Positions 1-5,497 of a DNA stretch of 5,497 nt are shown piece after piece. Each line of letters opens with the position of its first letter. Position 1 is the stretch's first letter. Position numbers and translations under genes: made by a program. This DNA is from Chloroflexota bacterium (GTDB taxonomy: Bacteria > Chloroflexota > Anaerolineae > B4-G1 > SLSP01): positions 1-5,497 of the forward strand of contig JAAAOZ010000355.1 in assembly GCA_009908585.1 (NCBI GenBank). The letters run 5' to 3'. A model generated the notes under the pieces. It was not told where the DNA came from, made no database searches, and saw only the letters and a list, made by a program, of their open reading frames with translations.

Positions 1-57
1 TTCCGCCATCGCGCCCTCACCCTCCGCGTGACCGACGGCATCATCGCCTCCGCGTGA
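1..57 (+). CDS. C-terminal end of an unidentified upstream protein (partial)
   Basis: Frame 1 is open from the window edge to a TGA at 55-57 and encodes FRHRALTLRVTDGIIASA. Only 18 residues are visible, so the family cannot be established. The pattern of a basic start, alternating hydrophobic residues and then a DG-hydrophobic ending resembles the tail of ABC-transporter ATPases of the LolD/MacB type, which often end in a segment like 'RVIRLRDGRIV'. That is a weak analogy. The codons are G+C-rich like those of the genes downstream. The reading frame ends 12 bases before the inverted-repeat element at 69-168. It could also be a chance open frame. Confidence 0.4.
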   Translation, partial: FRHRALTLRVTDGIIASA

Positions 58-68
58 AAATTAGACCT

Positions 69-168
69 ACCCTTGCGAAGGTTCACAGGAATTTTGGTAA
101 ACAGATGAACCTGCTCACTGCACCTAATACGGACCTTTTGAGGTCATTTGCGCAACCTTCGCAAGGGT
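69..168. repeat. Inverted-repeat element, 15-bp arms around a 70-base centre
   Basis: The arm at 69-83 (ACCCTTGCGAAGGTT) is the exact reverse complement of the arm at 154-168. Each arm contains an 11-base near-palindrome, CCTT-GCG-AAGG at 71-81 and CCTT-CGC-AAGG at 156-166, so an arm can pair with itself or with its partner. The centre holds a smaller hairpin (GACCT at 132-136, TTTG loop, AGGTC at 141-145). No coding frame is evident. It lies in the leader of the gene starting at 211. It could be a small non-autonomous repeat element, a structured RNA leader or a weak terminator for the upstream gene; there is no T-run after the right arm. The element at 1726-1807 has the same design with different sequence. 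Confidence 0.7.
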
Positions 169-200
169 TCCCAATGAGGAAATAAAACGAGAGATATAGA

Positions 201-204
201 GAGG
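201..204 (+). promoter_or_regulatory. Ribosome binding site of the CreD-like gene
   Basis: GAGG lies six bases before the ATG at 211 within a purine-rich stretch (199-208). It supports this ATG as the start. Confidence 0.6.
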
Positions 205-210
205 AAAATT

Positions 211-1695
211 ATGTTCACAGAAACCAAAATCGGAAAATGGGCCGTGCGCGGCGCTCTGCTATTGACCTTGGGCGGCATCTTCATCGTCTACCTGGGGATC
301 GCGTTGGATCTCTCGACGCAGGCCTACACCTCGAAGCAAGCGGATTTCCTGAGCTACAACTACGAGCGCAGCGTGGTGCAAGCGCCGCTGGTGACCAACC
401 TGGTGATCGACGCCGAGACGACCAACGGCGAAGTGCAGATGCAGCCCGCGAACTTCACCGATTGGGAGAGCCACGTCCGCGCGCGCTTGGACGCCCGGTA
501 CGAGGAGAGTGAGGGCGTCAGCGCCACGGTCTATGAGTTAGATTTCGAGAGCAGCTATCACCTCACCTACCCCGGCCCCGCCGTAACCGCTACGGTCGAG
601 CTGGTCTTCCCCTTCCCCAGCAACCTGGAGACCCTCCACGAGGTGAGCTTTCTGGTGGATGGCGTCGCGCCGCCCGAAGCGCGCTACACCATTCGCGACA
701 TCCGCTGGCAGACGGTGATGGAGGCGGGCGACACGCACGACATCGTCATCAACTACCGCGCAGATGGCGCGAATAGCTTCACCTACGCCCTGAGCCAGGA
801 TCGGCGCTTCGATGCGTTGGACGTCCAGGTGACGGTCAACGGCCTCGCGGGCAGCACGGTGCCCAAGTCGGCGCTGCCCACCACGGAGATCACAGATGAT
901 AGCGAGAGCGACGGCGAGCGCTTCATCTGGGCCTACGAGGGGCTGGTGCCGGGGCGCAACATCCGCCTGGAGCTGCCCCAGCGCTTGGGATTTGCGCAGC
1001 GCCTGGCTCAATTGCAGGACGACTTCGCGACCTTGGCCGGGCTGGCGCCCTTCATCGTGGGGCTGTTCCTGGCCGCCCTGGCCGGCTGGTTCGCCTTGGC
1101 CGACGTGCCCCTCCGCCTCGAAGGCTATCTGCTCATCGGCGTGGCGATGACACTCTTCTACCCCGCCCTCACCTTCCTCAGCGGCATACTTCCGCTGCCG
1201 CTGGCCGCCGCCATCTCGCTGCTCGTCACCGCCGGCCTGATCCTGGCCTTCTTAGGCTTGGCCGCCGGCTGGGAGCAAACGTGGTGGCGCGCCGGATGGC
1301 TACTCGTCCTCTTCTTGGGCATCTTCTCCCTGAGCATCTTCACCCCGTGGACGATGCTGCTGGGCACGCTGGGCGGCGTCCTACTTGTGGGAACCTTTAT
1401 GGCGCTCTACGCGCGCCGTCCCGTCGCGCCCTCGGCGGACGAAATCGCAGCGGAGGAGGCTCCAGAGGCCGAAGCCGCGCCTCCGTCGCCAACGCCCGTC
1501 GCGCCAAGCGCTCCCCGAGAGACCCATCACTGCCCGCGCTGCGCCCGCCAGATGCCCCACGACTTCGATTTCTGCCCCGGCTGCGGCTACGATATGCGCC
1601 CGCTGCGCACCTGCGCCGCCTGCGGGCACGAGCAATTCGTCCCCGCCGATCTATCGCCCGCCTACTGTCAGCACTGCGGCGAGCCGTTGGCGTAA
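211..1695 (+). CDS. CreD-like inner-membrane protein with C-terminal double zinc ribbon
   Basis: The protein has 494 residues. One hydrophobic helix (about 13-35) follows a basic N-terminus. A large hydrophilic, beta-rich domain (about 36-270) is predicted outside the membrane. Five more helices follow at about 275-297, 303-327, 329-353, 360-378 and 379-400. After the last helix comes YARR, placing the C-terminus in the cytoplasm by the positive-inside rule. A linker rich in Ala, Pro and Glu (about 404-437) leads to four CxxC knuckles: C441/C444, C455/C458, C468/C471 and C486/C489, the pattern of a double zinc ribbon. The order of one helix, outer domain and helix bundle, and the look of segments such as EGYLLIGVAMTLFYPAL, recall CreD of the CreBC regulon, a membrane protein of unknown molecular role; CreD as I know it has no zinc ribbon. 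Family assignment is from memory of the pattern, not a search. The tail could bind nucleic acid or a partner protein. Inverted-repeat elements lie on both sides of the gene. Confidence 0.6.
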   Translation: MFTETKIGKWAVRGALLLTLGGIFIVYLGIALDLSTQAYTSKQADFLSYNYERSVVQAPLVTNLVIDAETTNGEVQMQPANFTDWESHVRARLDARYEESEGVSATVYELDFESSYHLTYPGPAVTATVELVFPFPSNLETLHEVSFLVDGVAPPEARYTIRDIRWQTVMEAGDTHDIVINYRADGANSFTYALSQDRRFDALDVQVTVNGLAGSTVPKSALPTTEITDDSESDGERFIWAYEGLVPGRNIRLELPQRLGFAQRLAQLQDDFATLAGLAPFIVGLFLAALAGWFALADVPLRLEGYLLIGVAMTLFYPALTFLSGILPLPLAAAISLLVTAGLILAFLGLAAGWEQTWWRAGWLLVLFLGIFSLSIFTPWTMLLGTLGGVLLVGTFMALYARRPVAPSADEIAAEEAPEAEAAPPSPTPVAPSAPRETHHCPRCARQMPHDFDFCPGCGYDMRPLRTCAACGHEQFVPADLSPAYCQHCGEPLA

Positions 1696-1725
1696 GATTC
1701 GGAGCGGTCATCGTTTAGCCTTGTG

Positions 1726-1807
1726 AGGTGCAACGCACTTTTGGGCTTATCACCAAGCATAGACTGCATGAGGCAGCACTTTTCTTTAGTTCGAGTGCGT
1801 TGCACCT
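1726..1807. repeat. Inverted-repeat element, 14-bp arms around a 54-base centre
   Basis: AGGTGCAACGCACT at 1726-1739 is the exact reverse complement of 1794-1807, and G-T pairs can extend it on both sides (1725 with 1808, 1740 with 1793). Each arm holds an 11-base near-palindrome: GTGC-AAC-GCAC at 1728-1738 and GTGC-GTT-GCAC at 1795-1805. Inside are two possible small stems, GCTT/AAGC (1745-1748 with 1755-1758) and CTGC/GCAG (1764-1767 with 1773-1776), giving a branched fold. It begins 31 bases after the stop of the CreD-like gene and might end its transcript, although there is no T-run after the right arm. The plan matches the element at 69-168. Confidence 0.7.
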
Positions 1808-1876
1808 TGACCTGCTCATAAAACCAAACAGATACTCGGAGCGAAGATCAAGGCATAGAACCATCCTCCCAAAGAT

Positions 1877-1906
1877 GCAGTTATGAGCCTACCGGCTCAT
1901 AACTGC
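1877..1906. repeat. Perfect 13-bp hairpin with TACC loop
   Basis: GCAGTTATGAGCC at 1877-1889 pairs exactly with GGCTCATAACTGC at 1894-1906 across a four-base loop. It is followed after three bases by a second, longer hairpin and not by a T-run, so it is not a standard intrinsic terminator. It may act with its neighbour as a barrier to transcription or as a protein-binding or mobile-repeat site. Confidence 0.75.
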
Positions 1907-1909
1907 CAA

Positions 1910-1949
1910 GATCAAATTTCTCTCTTCAAAAGAAGAGAGAAATTTGATC
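1910..1949. repeat. Perfect 18-bp hairpin with AAAA loop
   Basis: The arm at 1910-1927 (starting GATCAAATTTC) is the exact reverse complement of 1932-1949, with AAAA at 1928-1931 as loop. The stem is A+T-rich with a CT-run on one side and a GA-run on the other. It ends 10 bases before the -35 box of the LacI-gene promoter. No T-run follows on either strand. It could stop or pause read-through from upstream or extrude as a cruciform in supercoiled DNA. Confidence 0.8.
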
Positions 1950-1959
1950 CAATTGCCCC

Positions 1960-1988
1960 TTGACAAGCGCCTGGTCATCTGTTACACT
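1960..1988 (+). promoter_or_regulatory. Sigma-70-type promoter for the LacI-family gene
   Basis: TTGACA at 1960-1965 is a perfect -35 match. A 17-base spacer leads to TACACT at 1983-1988, which matches four of six -10 consensus positions including the first two and the last. Transcription would start near 1995, exactly where the operator palindrome begins. This predicts a leader of 115-135 bases and negative control by a protein bound at the operator. Confidence 0.65.
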
Positions 1989-1994
1989 AAGAGT

Positions 1995-2006
1995 GTGAAC
2001 GTTCAC
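1995..2006. promoter_or_regulatory. LacI-family operator, GTGAACGTTCAC
   Basis: This is a perfect 12-base palindrome with the central CG step typical of LacI-family operators; its half-site TGTGAAC resembles the TGTGAGC half-site of the lac operator. It overlaps the expected transcription start, a position from which a bound repressor blocks the promoter at 1960-1988. A second dyad (CGTGA-AA-TCACG, 2006-2017) abuts it. The likely binder is the LacI-family protein encoded just downstream, which would make the gene self-regulated; that link is inference. Confidence 0.6.
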
Positions 2007-2130
2007 GTGAAATCACGCGACACGTTACAAAATCACAAAGATGAATCCCCTAATTTGCTTCTGTTCTGATACATCGACGTACATCACTGATATTTCAGGC
2101 TCATAGCAAGTGCGAGTTGATTGGAAATCG

Positions 2131-3186
2131 ATGAGACGGAAACGTGTGACCATCAAAGATGTGGCGGCCTACGCCGATGTCTCGCGCCAAACGGTTTCGC
2201 GGGTCATCAACAAAAAAGGCAACGTCGCGGATGAGACCCGTCAACGGGTGCAGCAGGCCATCACTGAGCTAGATTATCATCCCAACCCCGCCGCGCGCGG
2301 ATTGGTCCACAGCCGCACCAACAGCATCGGCCTGGTCGTCCCCTACACCTCCGATGTCTTTTTCTCCGATCCCCATTTATTGCGCTTTATGTGCGGCGTC
2401 GATCACGTCGCCGGGCAGCGCAACGTGAGCCTCGTGCTTTCGACCGGCCAGTTATGCGACGAACTAGAATCGACCCAGCCGGACGAGTTGGCCGCCTACA
2501 AGCGCCTGACCCGCGCGGGCTACGTCGATGGCGCCATCGTAATCGAGACGATGGCCACGCACGACGGGCTCGCGCTGCTGGAGCGGTTAGGCTATCCATG
2601 GGTGACGCTCGGCTACGCCGAAGCGCAGCACCACGGCGCGCGCATCGTCCACGCCGACGACTACGGCGGCGCTCGCCAGGCGATGATGCATCTGTTGAGC
2701 CTCGGCCATCGGCGCATCGGCATCATCGATGGCACCGACCAGGCGCCGACGGCCTTTCGCAAGCGCATCATCGGCTGCCGGCAGGCGATGGCGGATCACG
2801 GCCTGACGCTCGACCCCGACTTGATCGTCGAAGGGAATCTTACCCCGGAGAGCGGTTATCAAGCAACGACCAAATTGATGGCCCTCGACCCCCGCCCCAC
2901 CGCGATCTTCGCCCTGAATGATCGAATGGCGACCGGCGTGCTCCGCTACTTGATAGAACACGACATCCCCATGCCCCAACGCATCTCCGTCATCGGATTC
3001 GATGATATTCCCACAGCTGAAATTGCTTCGCTGACGACCGTGCGCCAACCGGCCTTAGAGATGGGCCATCAGGCCGCGCGGTTACTGTTCGATTTGATGG
3101 AGGAACGGACCCTGCCCAATCAGCCGATTGTGTTGCCAACGGAGCTGATTGTGCGCGGCTCGACCGGGCCGGTCGCTGAGGGATAA
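2131..3186 (+). CDS. LacI/GalR-family transcriptional regulator
   Basis: The 351-residue protein has the usual family length and layout. Residues 6-27 form the helix-turn-helix (VTIKDVAAYADVSRQTVSRV), with R19-Q20 at the recognition positions held by Tyr-Gln in LacI. PNPAARGL (51-58) is the hinge helix whose Leu intercalates into the central CG of operators. Residues about 65-340 are the periplasmic-binding-protein-like effector domain, with family hallmarks such as GHRRIGIIDG (192-201), AIFALND (258-264) and VIGFDD (287-292). It should bind as a dimer to the palindrome at 1995-2006 and respond to a sugar or sugar derivative, probably the cargo of the transporter downstream. I chose the ATG at 2131 because it leaves six residues before the conserved TIKDVA; a GTG at 2110 would add seven residues. 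Neither start has a strong ribosome binding site. Confidence 0.92.
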   Translation: MRRKRVTIKDVAAYADVSRQTVSRVINKKGNVADETRQRVQQAITELDYHPNPAARGLVHSRTNSIGLVVPYTSDVFFSDPHLLRFMCGVDHVAGQRNVSLVLSTGQLCDELESTQPDELAAYKRLTRAGYVDGAIVIETMATHDGLALLERLGYPWVTLGYAEAQHHGARIVHADDYGGARQAMMHLLSLGHRRIGIIDGTDQAPTAFRKRIIGCRQAMADHGLTLDPDLIVEGNLTPESGYQATTKLMALDPRPTAIFALNDRMATGVLRYLIEHDIPMPQRISVIGFDDIPTAEIASLTTVRQPALEMGHQAARLLFDLMEERTLPNQPIVLPTELIVRGSTGPVAEG

Positions 3187-3371
3187 CATAAACTCAGCGC
3201 AGGTCATCGGATCATCCCAGAAGATGATCTTAGGTTGACAGAAGAGAGAGAAAGAGGGAGGTGGTTATCGATCTGACGTAAAGCATAACGGGAAACATCT
3301 TGAAGTTGATCGTCCCTTGAAAATTTTTAACCAAACATCCAAAGTATCCAAAACATACCATGGAGGAAGAG
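3187..3371. other. Spacer between regulator and binding-protein genes
   Basis: It contains a modest hairpin (GATCATC at 3210-3216 with GATGATC at 3223-3229) without a T-run, a GA-rich tract (3241-3260) and an A+T-rich segment (3318-3357). I found no -35/-10 pair with good spacing and no CG-centred palindrome like the one before the regulator. The binding-protein gene may therefore be read from the regulator's promoter or from a promoter too weak to recognise. Confidence 0.45.
3362..3366 (+). promoter_or_regulatory. Ribosome binding site that sets the binding-protein start
   Basis: GGAGG lies five bases before the ATG at 3372. An in-frame ATG at 3360 overlaps this site and would add MEEE in front of the lysines of the signal peptide, so 3372 is preferred. 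Confidence 0.8.
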
Positions 3372-4736
3372 ATGAAAAAGACGTTGTTTGCGGTAGCGGC
3401 CTTACTGGCCCTGATCGGGATTCTATCCTCTTGTGCGACCCCGACGCCAGAGATCATCGAGGTAGAACGCACCGTCGAGGTCGAGGTAGAACGCACCGTC
3501 GAGGTCGAGGTGGAGCGCACCGTCGAGGTTGAGAAAGAGGTACCCGTTGAGAAGAACATCGTGATCTACAACTCCTATATGAGCGACCCCGCGCCTCGGG
3601 AAGTCGATGCGGAATTGGTCGCGATGTTCGAGGAGCAAAACCCCAATATCGATGTGGTACACAGCACCGTGGCGCACGAGGATTTCAAGCAGGCCATTCG
3701 CGCCTATTTGACGGCCTCCACGCCGCCCGATGTGATGACCTGGTTCGCCGGGAATCGCGCCCGCTTCTTCATTGATCGCGGCCTGATCATGGACATCAGC
3801 GATGTCTGGGAAGAGCAAGGCTGGAACGAGAGCTATCCCAAGGGCTTCCGCGCGATGAGCACGGTGGACGACAAGCAGTATTTTGTGCCCTCAAGCTGGT
3901 ATTGGTGGGCCGTCTATTACAGCAAGTCCACCTTTGAGGAATATGGCCTGGAAGAGCCGGAGACCTGGGAAGAGTTCCTGGCAGTTTGCGAGACGCTCCA
4001 AGAGAACGGCGTGGCTCCCCTCGCCATCGGGACGAAGTACCGCTGGACGGCGGCTGCCTGGTTCGACTACCTGAACATGCGCGTCAACGGCCCCGAGTTC
4101 CACATCGACCTGATGCTGGGCAAGGAGCAATATGACGATCCGCGCGTGAAGACCGTCTTCACCGACTACTGGCAACCCCTCATCGAGAATGGCTACTTCA
4201 TCGAGAACCCCGCCGCCTATAGCTGGTCTGAGGCGTTGCAGTTCATGATCAACGGCGAAGCGGCGATGTACCTGATGGGCGACTTCATACGAGACAGCTA
4301 CCCCGACGAACTCGAGGACGACCTGGGCTTCTTCCGCTTCCCCATCATCGATCCAGAGGTTCCGATTGGCGAAGACGCCCCCACCGATGGCTTCTTCATC
4401 GCGGCGAACGCGCAGCACGAAGAGGCAGCCAAGCAGTTCTTGGCCTACCTCGGCGGCGTCGAGGCGCAGGAGTACATGATCGAAGAGTTGGGCCGCTTGG
4501 GCACCCACTCCGGCGTCGATAGGGATCTCTACACCCCGGTGCAGCAGGAGGGTGTCGAGTTGATCGAAGGCGCGGACTTCGTCGCACAGTTCTATGACCG
4601 CGATACCACGCCAGAGATGGCGGACGAAGGCATGAACGGCTTTATGCAGTTCTGGGACAATCCCGGAGACATCGACGACATCCTGAACCAACTGGAGACA
4701 GCCCGCCAAGAGATCTTCGAAGCGGAGGAAGAATAA
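3372..4736 (+). CDS. Family 1 extracellular sugar-binding lipoprotein of an ABC importer
   Basis: The 454-residue protein starts with a lipoprotein signal peptide: MKK, a hydrophobic core (4-17) and a lipobox LSSC with the lipidated Cys at 21. Next is a charged tether (22-61) holding three copies of EVERTVEV (30-53), which spaces the receptor from the membrane. From about 62 the sequence follows the bacterial family 1 binding-protein fold: FEEQNPNIDVV (86-96), YLTASTPPDVMTW (112-124), an aromatic patch FVPSSWYWWAVYY (171-183), YGLEEPETWEEF (191-202) and FMINGEAAMYLMGDF (291-305). The clustered Trp and Tyr residues suit stacking on sugar rings. Membership of the CUT1 group (di- and oligosaccharides, polyols, glycerol phosphates) is well supported by the MalF-type permease downstream; the exact sugar is unknown. 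It lies between the LacI-family regulator and the permease on the same strand. Confidence 0.92.
   Translation: MKKTLFAVAALLALIGILSSCATPTPEIIEVERTVEVEVERTVEVEVERTVEVEKEVPVEKNIVIYNSYMSDPAPREVDAELVAMFEEQNPNIDVVHSTVAHEDFKQAIRAYLTASTPPDVMTWFAGNRARFFIDRGLIMDISDVWEEQGWNESYPKGFRAMSTVDDKQYFVPSSWYWWAVYYSKSTFEEYGLEEPETWEEFLAVCETLQENGVAPLAIGTKYRWTAAAWFDYLNMRVNGPEFHIDLMLGKEQYDDPRVKTVFTDYWQPLIENGYFIENPAAYSWSEALQFMINGEAAMYLMGDFIRDSYPDELEDDLGFFRFPIIDPEVPIGEDAPTDGFFIAANAQHEEAAKQFLAYLGGVEAQEYMIEELGRLGTHSGVDRDLYTPVQQEGVELIEGADFVAQFYDRDTTPEMADEGMNGFMQFWDNPGDIDDILNQLETARQEIFEAEEE
3459..3530 (+). repeat. Three 24-bp tandem repeats coding EVERTVEV
   Basis: Units at 3459-3482, 3483-3506 and 3507-3530 follow without a gap. 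Units 1 and 2 are identical. Unit 3 differs at three bases, all in third codon positions and all silent (GTA to GTG, GAA to GAG, GTC to GTT). The repeat encodes residues 30-53 of the lipoprotein tether. Similar charged repeats after the lipid-anchored Cys are common in Chloroflexota binding proteins. Confidence 0.9.
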
Positions 4737-4763
4737 TCCACGCGCAACTAAATTGACTTACAG

Positions 4764-4792
4764 GTGTAGGGGCGCTAGCCGCGCCCCTACAC
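4764..4792. repeat. 12-bp hairpin between binding-protein and permease genes
   Basis: GTGTAGGGGCGC at 4764-4775 pairs exactly with GCGCCCCTACAC at 4781-4792 around the loop TAGCC. It starts 28 bases after the binding-protein stop. The bases after it (GCTTCTAATTCTCC) are not a clean T-run, so it may be a partial terminator or an mRNA-stabilising stem that raises binding-protein expression over the permease, as in many ABC-importer operons. The GTAGGGGCG...CGCCCCTAC core also resembles dispersed intergenic repeats found in many bacterial genomes. Confidence 0.7.
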
Positions 4793-4841
4793 GCTTCTAA
4801 TTCTCCTGGGGAAACCAAACCAATCCTGTTATCAATTTTAC

Positions 4842-4847
4842 GGGAGG
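4842..4847 (+). promoter_or_regulatory. Ribosome binding site of the permease gene
   Basis: GGGAGG lies nine bases before the ATG at 4857 and is a strong Shine-Dalgarno match. It supports that start. Confidence 0.8.
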
Positions 4848-4856
4848 ATAAACAAT

Positions 4857-5497
4857 ATGCGCAGAGGAATCGTAAACAAGCTGACGCCCTACCTCTTTTT
4901 GATCATCCCATTAGCCATCTACTTGCTCTGGGTCATCGGCCCGATGTTCTATACCTTCTACTTGAGCCTGACGAAATGGGATGGCCTGACCCAGCCAATC
5001 TTCATTGGCCTACGCAATTATGAGAAACTTTTCCAAGATCCGGTTTTTTACATCTCCCTGAAGAATAACCTCAGATGGATTGTGAGCTTCATCACCATCC
5101 CTGTCGTGCTGGGGCTGGGATTGGCCGTCGCGCTCAATCAATCCATCCCCGGCGCGAAGTTCTTCAAAGCCAGTTTTTACTCGCCGATGGTGCTCTCCCT
5201 TGTCGTCTGTGGCCTGATCTGGTCGTGGATGTACCATCCGGCCAACGGCCTCATCAACTCGGTGCTGCGCGCCGTCGGCTTGGATTCGCTGGCGCAAGGG
5301 TGGTTGAGCGACAAAAATCTGGTGATGTGGTCGATCATCGTGGTCGCCATCTGGCGGCAGGTCGGCTACGTGATGATCCTCTACCTGGCCGGCCTGCAAA
5401 GCATCGATCCAGAGCTGATCGATGCCTCGCGCGTGGATGGCTGCACCGGCTTCCAATCCTTCCGCCACATCATCCTGCCGCTGTTGGCCCCGGTAAC
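4857..5497 (+). CDS. MalF/UgpA-type sugar ABC transporter permease (partial, 3' end missing)
   Basis: An open frame of 213 codons runs from the ATG to the window end without a stop. Family members have about 290-310 residues, so roughly the last third is missing. Membrane helices are visible at about 12-36, 74-94, 106-126 and 157-179. The N-terminal motif PYLFLIIPLAIYLLWVIGPM and the phrase SLTKWDG (37-43) are characteristic of CUT1 permeases. Residues 189-208 (DASRVDGCTGFQSFRHIILP) are the EAA loop, which docks onto the transport ATPase; its consensus EAAxxDGAxxxQxFxxIxLP is well kept, with D-A-S in place of E-A-A. The protein forms half of the membrane channel; the other half (MalG/UgpE type) is expected just beyond the window. 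It follows the binding-protein gene after a 120-base gap with a hairpin and is probably in the same operon. Confidence 0.93.
   Translation, partial: MRRGIVNKLTPYLFLIIPLAIYLLWVIGPMFYTFYLSLTKWDGLTQPIFIGLRNYEKLFQDPVFYISLKNNLRWIVSFITIPVVLGLGLAVALNQSIPGAKFFKASFYSPMVLSLVVCGLIWSWMYHPANGLINSVLRAVGLDSLAQGWLSDKNLVMWSIIVVAIWRQVGYVMILYLAGLQSIDPELIDASRVDGCTGFQSFRHIILPLLAPV

Larger units (their letters stand above)
1696..2130. other. Gene-free stretch with repeats, hairpins and promoter
   Basis: No convincing coding frame is present. From left to right it holds an inverted-repeat element (1726-1807), about 70 plain bases, two perfect hairpins (1877-1906 and 1910-1949), a promoter (1960-1988), operator-like dyads (1995-2017) and a leader of about 115-135 bases before the LacI-family gene. 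The hairpins and the promoter give a natural boundary between the membrane-protein gene and the sugar-uptake locus. Confidence 0.7.

Noticed and set aside
1381..1711. Arg-rich overlapping frames at the end of the CreD-like gene
   Set aside because: Low-complexity Arg/Ala content typical of out-of-frame reading; the main frame keeps four CxxC knuckles.
1877..1949. Classical intrinsic terminators
   Set aside because: Neither hairpin is followed by a T-run on either strand, so I list them as hairpins of unknown role.
3235..3240. TTGACA as a -35 box for the binding-protein gene
   Set aside because: No acceptable -10 box at 16-18 bases; that position falls in the GA-rich tract.
3261..3281. Six-codon leader peptide starting at GTG 3261
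   Set aside because: The GGGAGG before it overlaps the start codon, leaving no spacing for initiation, and no regulatory codon pattern is seen.
3360..3371. ATG at 3360 as start of the binding protein
   Set aside because: It overlaps the GGAGG ribosome binding site of the ATG at 3372 and would put acidic residues before the signal peptide.
3459..3530. Tandem repeats as a CRISPR array
   Set aside because: The units are contiguous without spacers and encode an in-frame protein tether.
3891..4709. Long open frame on the minus strand (272 codons)
   Set aside because: It lies fully inside the sugar-binding protein gene, whose family motifs and ribosome binding site are clear. It is a shadow of G+C-rich third codon positions.
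5010..5468. Minus-strand open frame over the permease
   Set aside because: The plus-strand frame encodes a recognisable MalF-type permease with an EAA loop; the minus frame shows no family features.

Overview
This window looks like ordinary bacterial chromosome carrying carbohydrate-uptake genes. The G+C-rich coding sequence, and above all the lipoprotein tether built from repeated Val-Glu-Arg-Thr units on the solute-binding protein, are typical of Chloroflexota (Anaerolineae-like bacteria). That placement is inference from style; there is no rRNA or marker gene here.

Layout, all genes on the + strand. (1) The last 18 codons of an unidentified upstream gene end at 57. (2) An intergenic stretch holds a long inverted-repeat element (69-168), followed by a 494-residue membrane protein (211-1695). 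This protein has a CreD-like arrangement: one N-terminal membrane helix, a large beta-rich extracytoplasmic domain, and five C-terminal helices. It also carries a cytoplasmic tail with four CxxC knuckles (double zinc ribbon). (3) A 435-base gene-free stretch (1696-2130) holds a second inverted-repeat element built on the same plan as the first (1726-1807). After it come two perfect hairpins almost touching (1877-1906 and 1910-1949), a sigma-70-type promoter (1960-1988), and a palindromic LacI-type operator at the expected start of transcription (1995-2006) with a second dyad abutting it. (4) A LacI/GalR-family regulator (2131-3186). (5) A family 1 sugar-binding lipoprotein (3372-4736). (6) An intergenic hairpin (4764-4792). 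(7) The first 213 codons of a MalF/UgpA-type permease, cut by the window end.

Genes 4-7 read as one locus: a repressor that probably controls its own promoter, and through it or nearby sites a CUT1-type ABC importer. The binding protein captures a sugar outside the membrane and passes it to the permease; a second permease probably follows beyond the window. The sugar cannot be named from sequence alone. The hairpin between binding protein and permease may lower expression of the permease relative to the binding protein.

I do not see a new multi-gene system. The points most worth a second look are the zinc-ribbon tail on a CreD-like membrane protein, the two inverted-repeat elements of shared design flanking that gene, the pair of perfect hairpins before the lacI-type promoter, and the clustered operator dyads.
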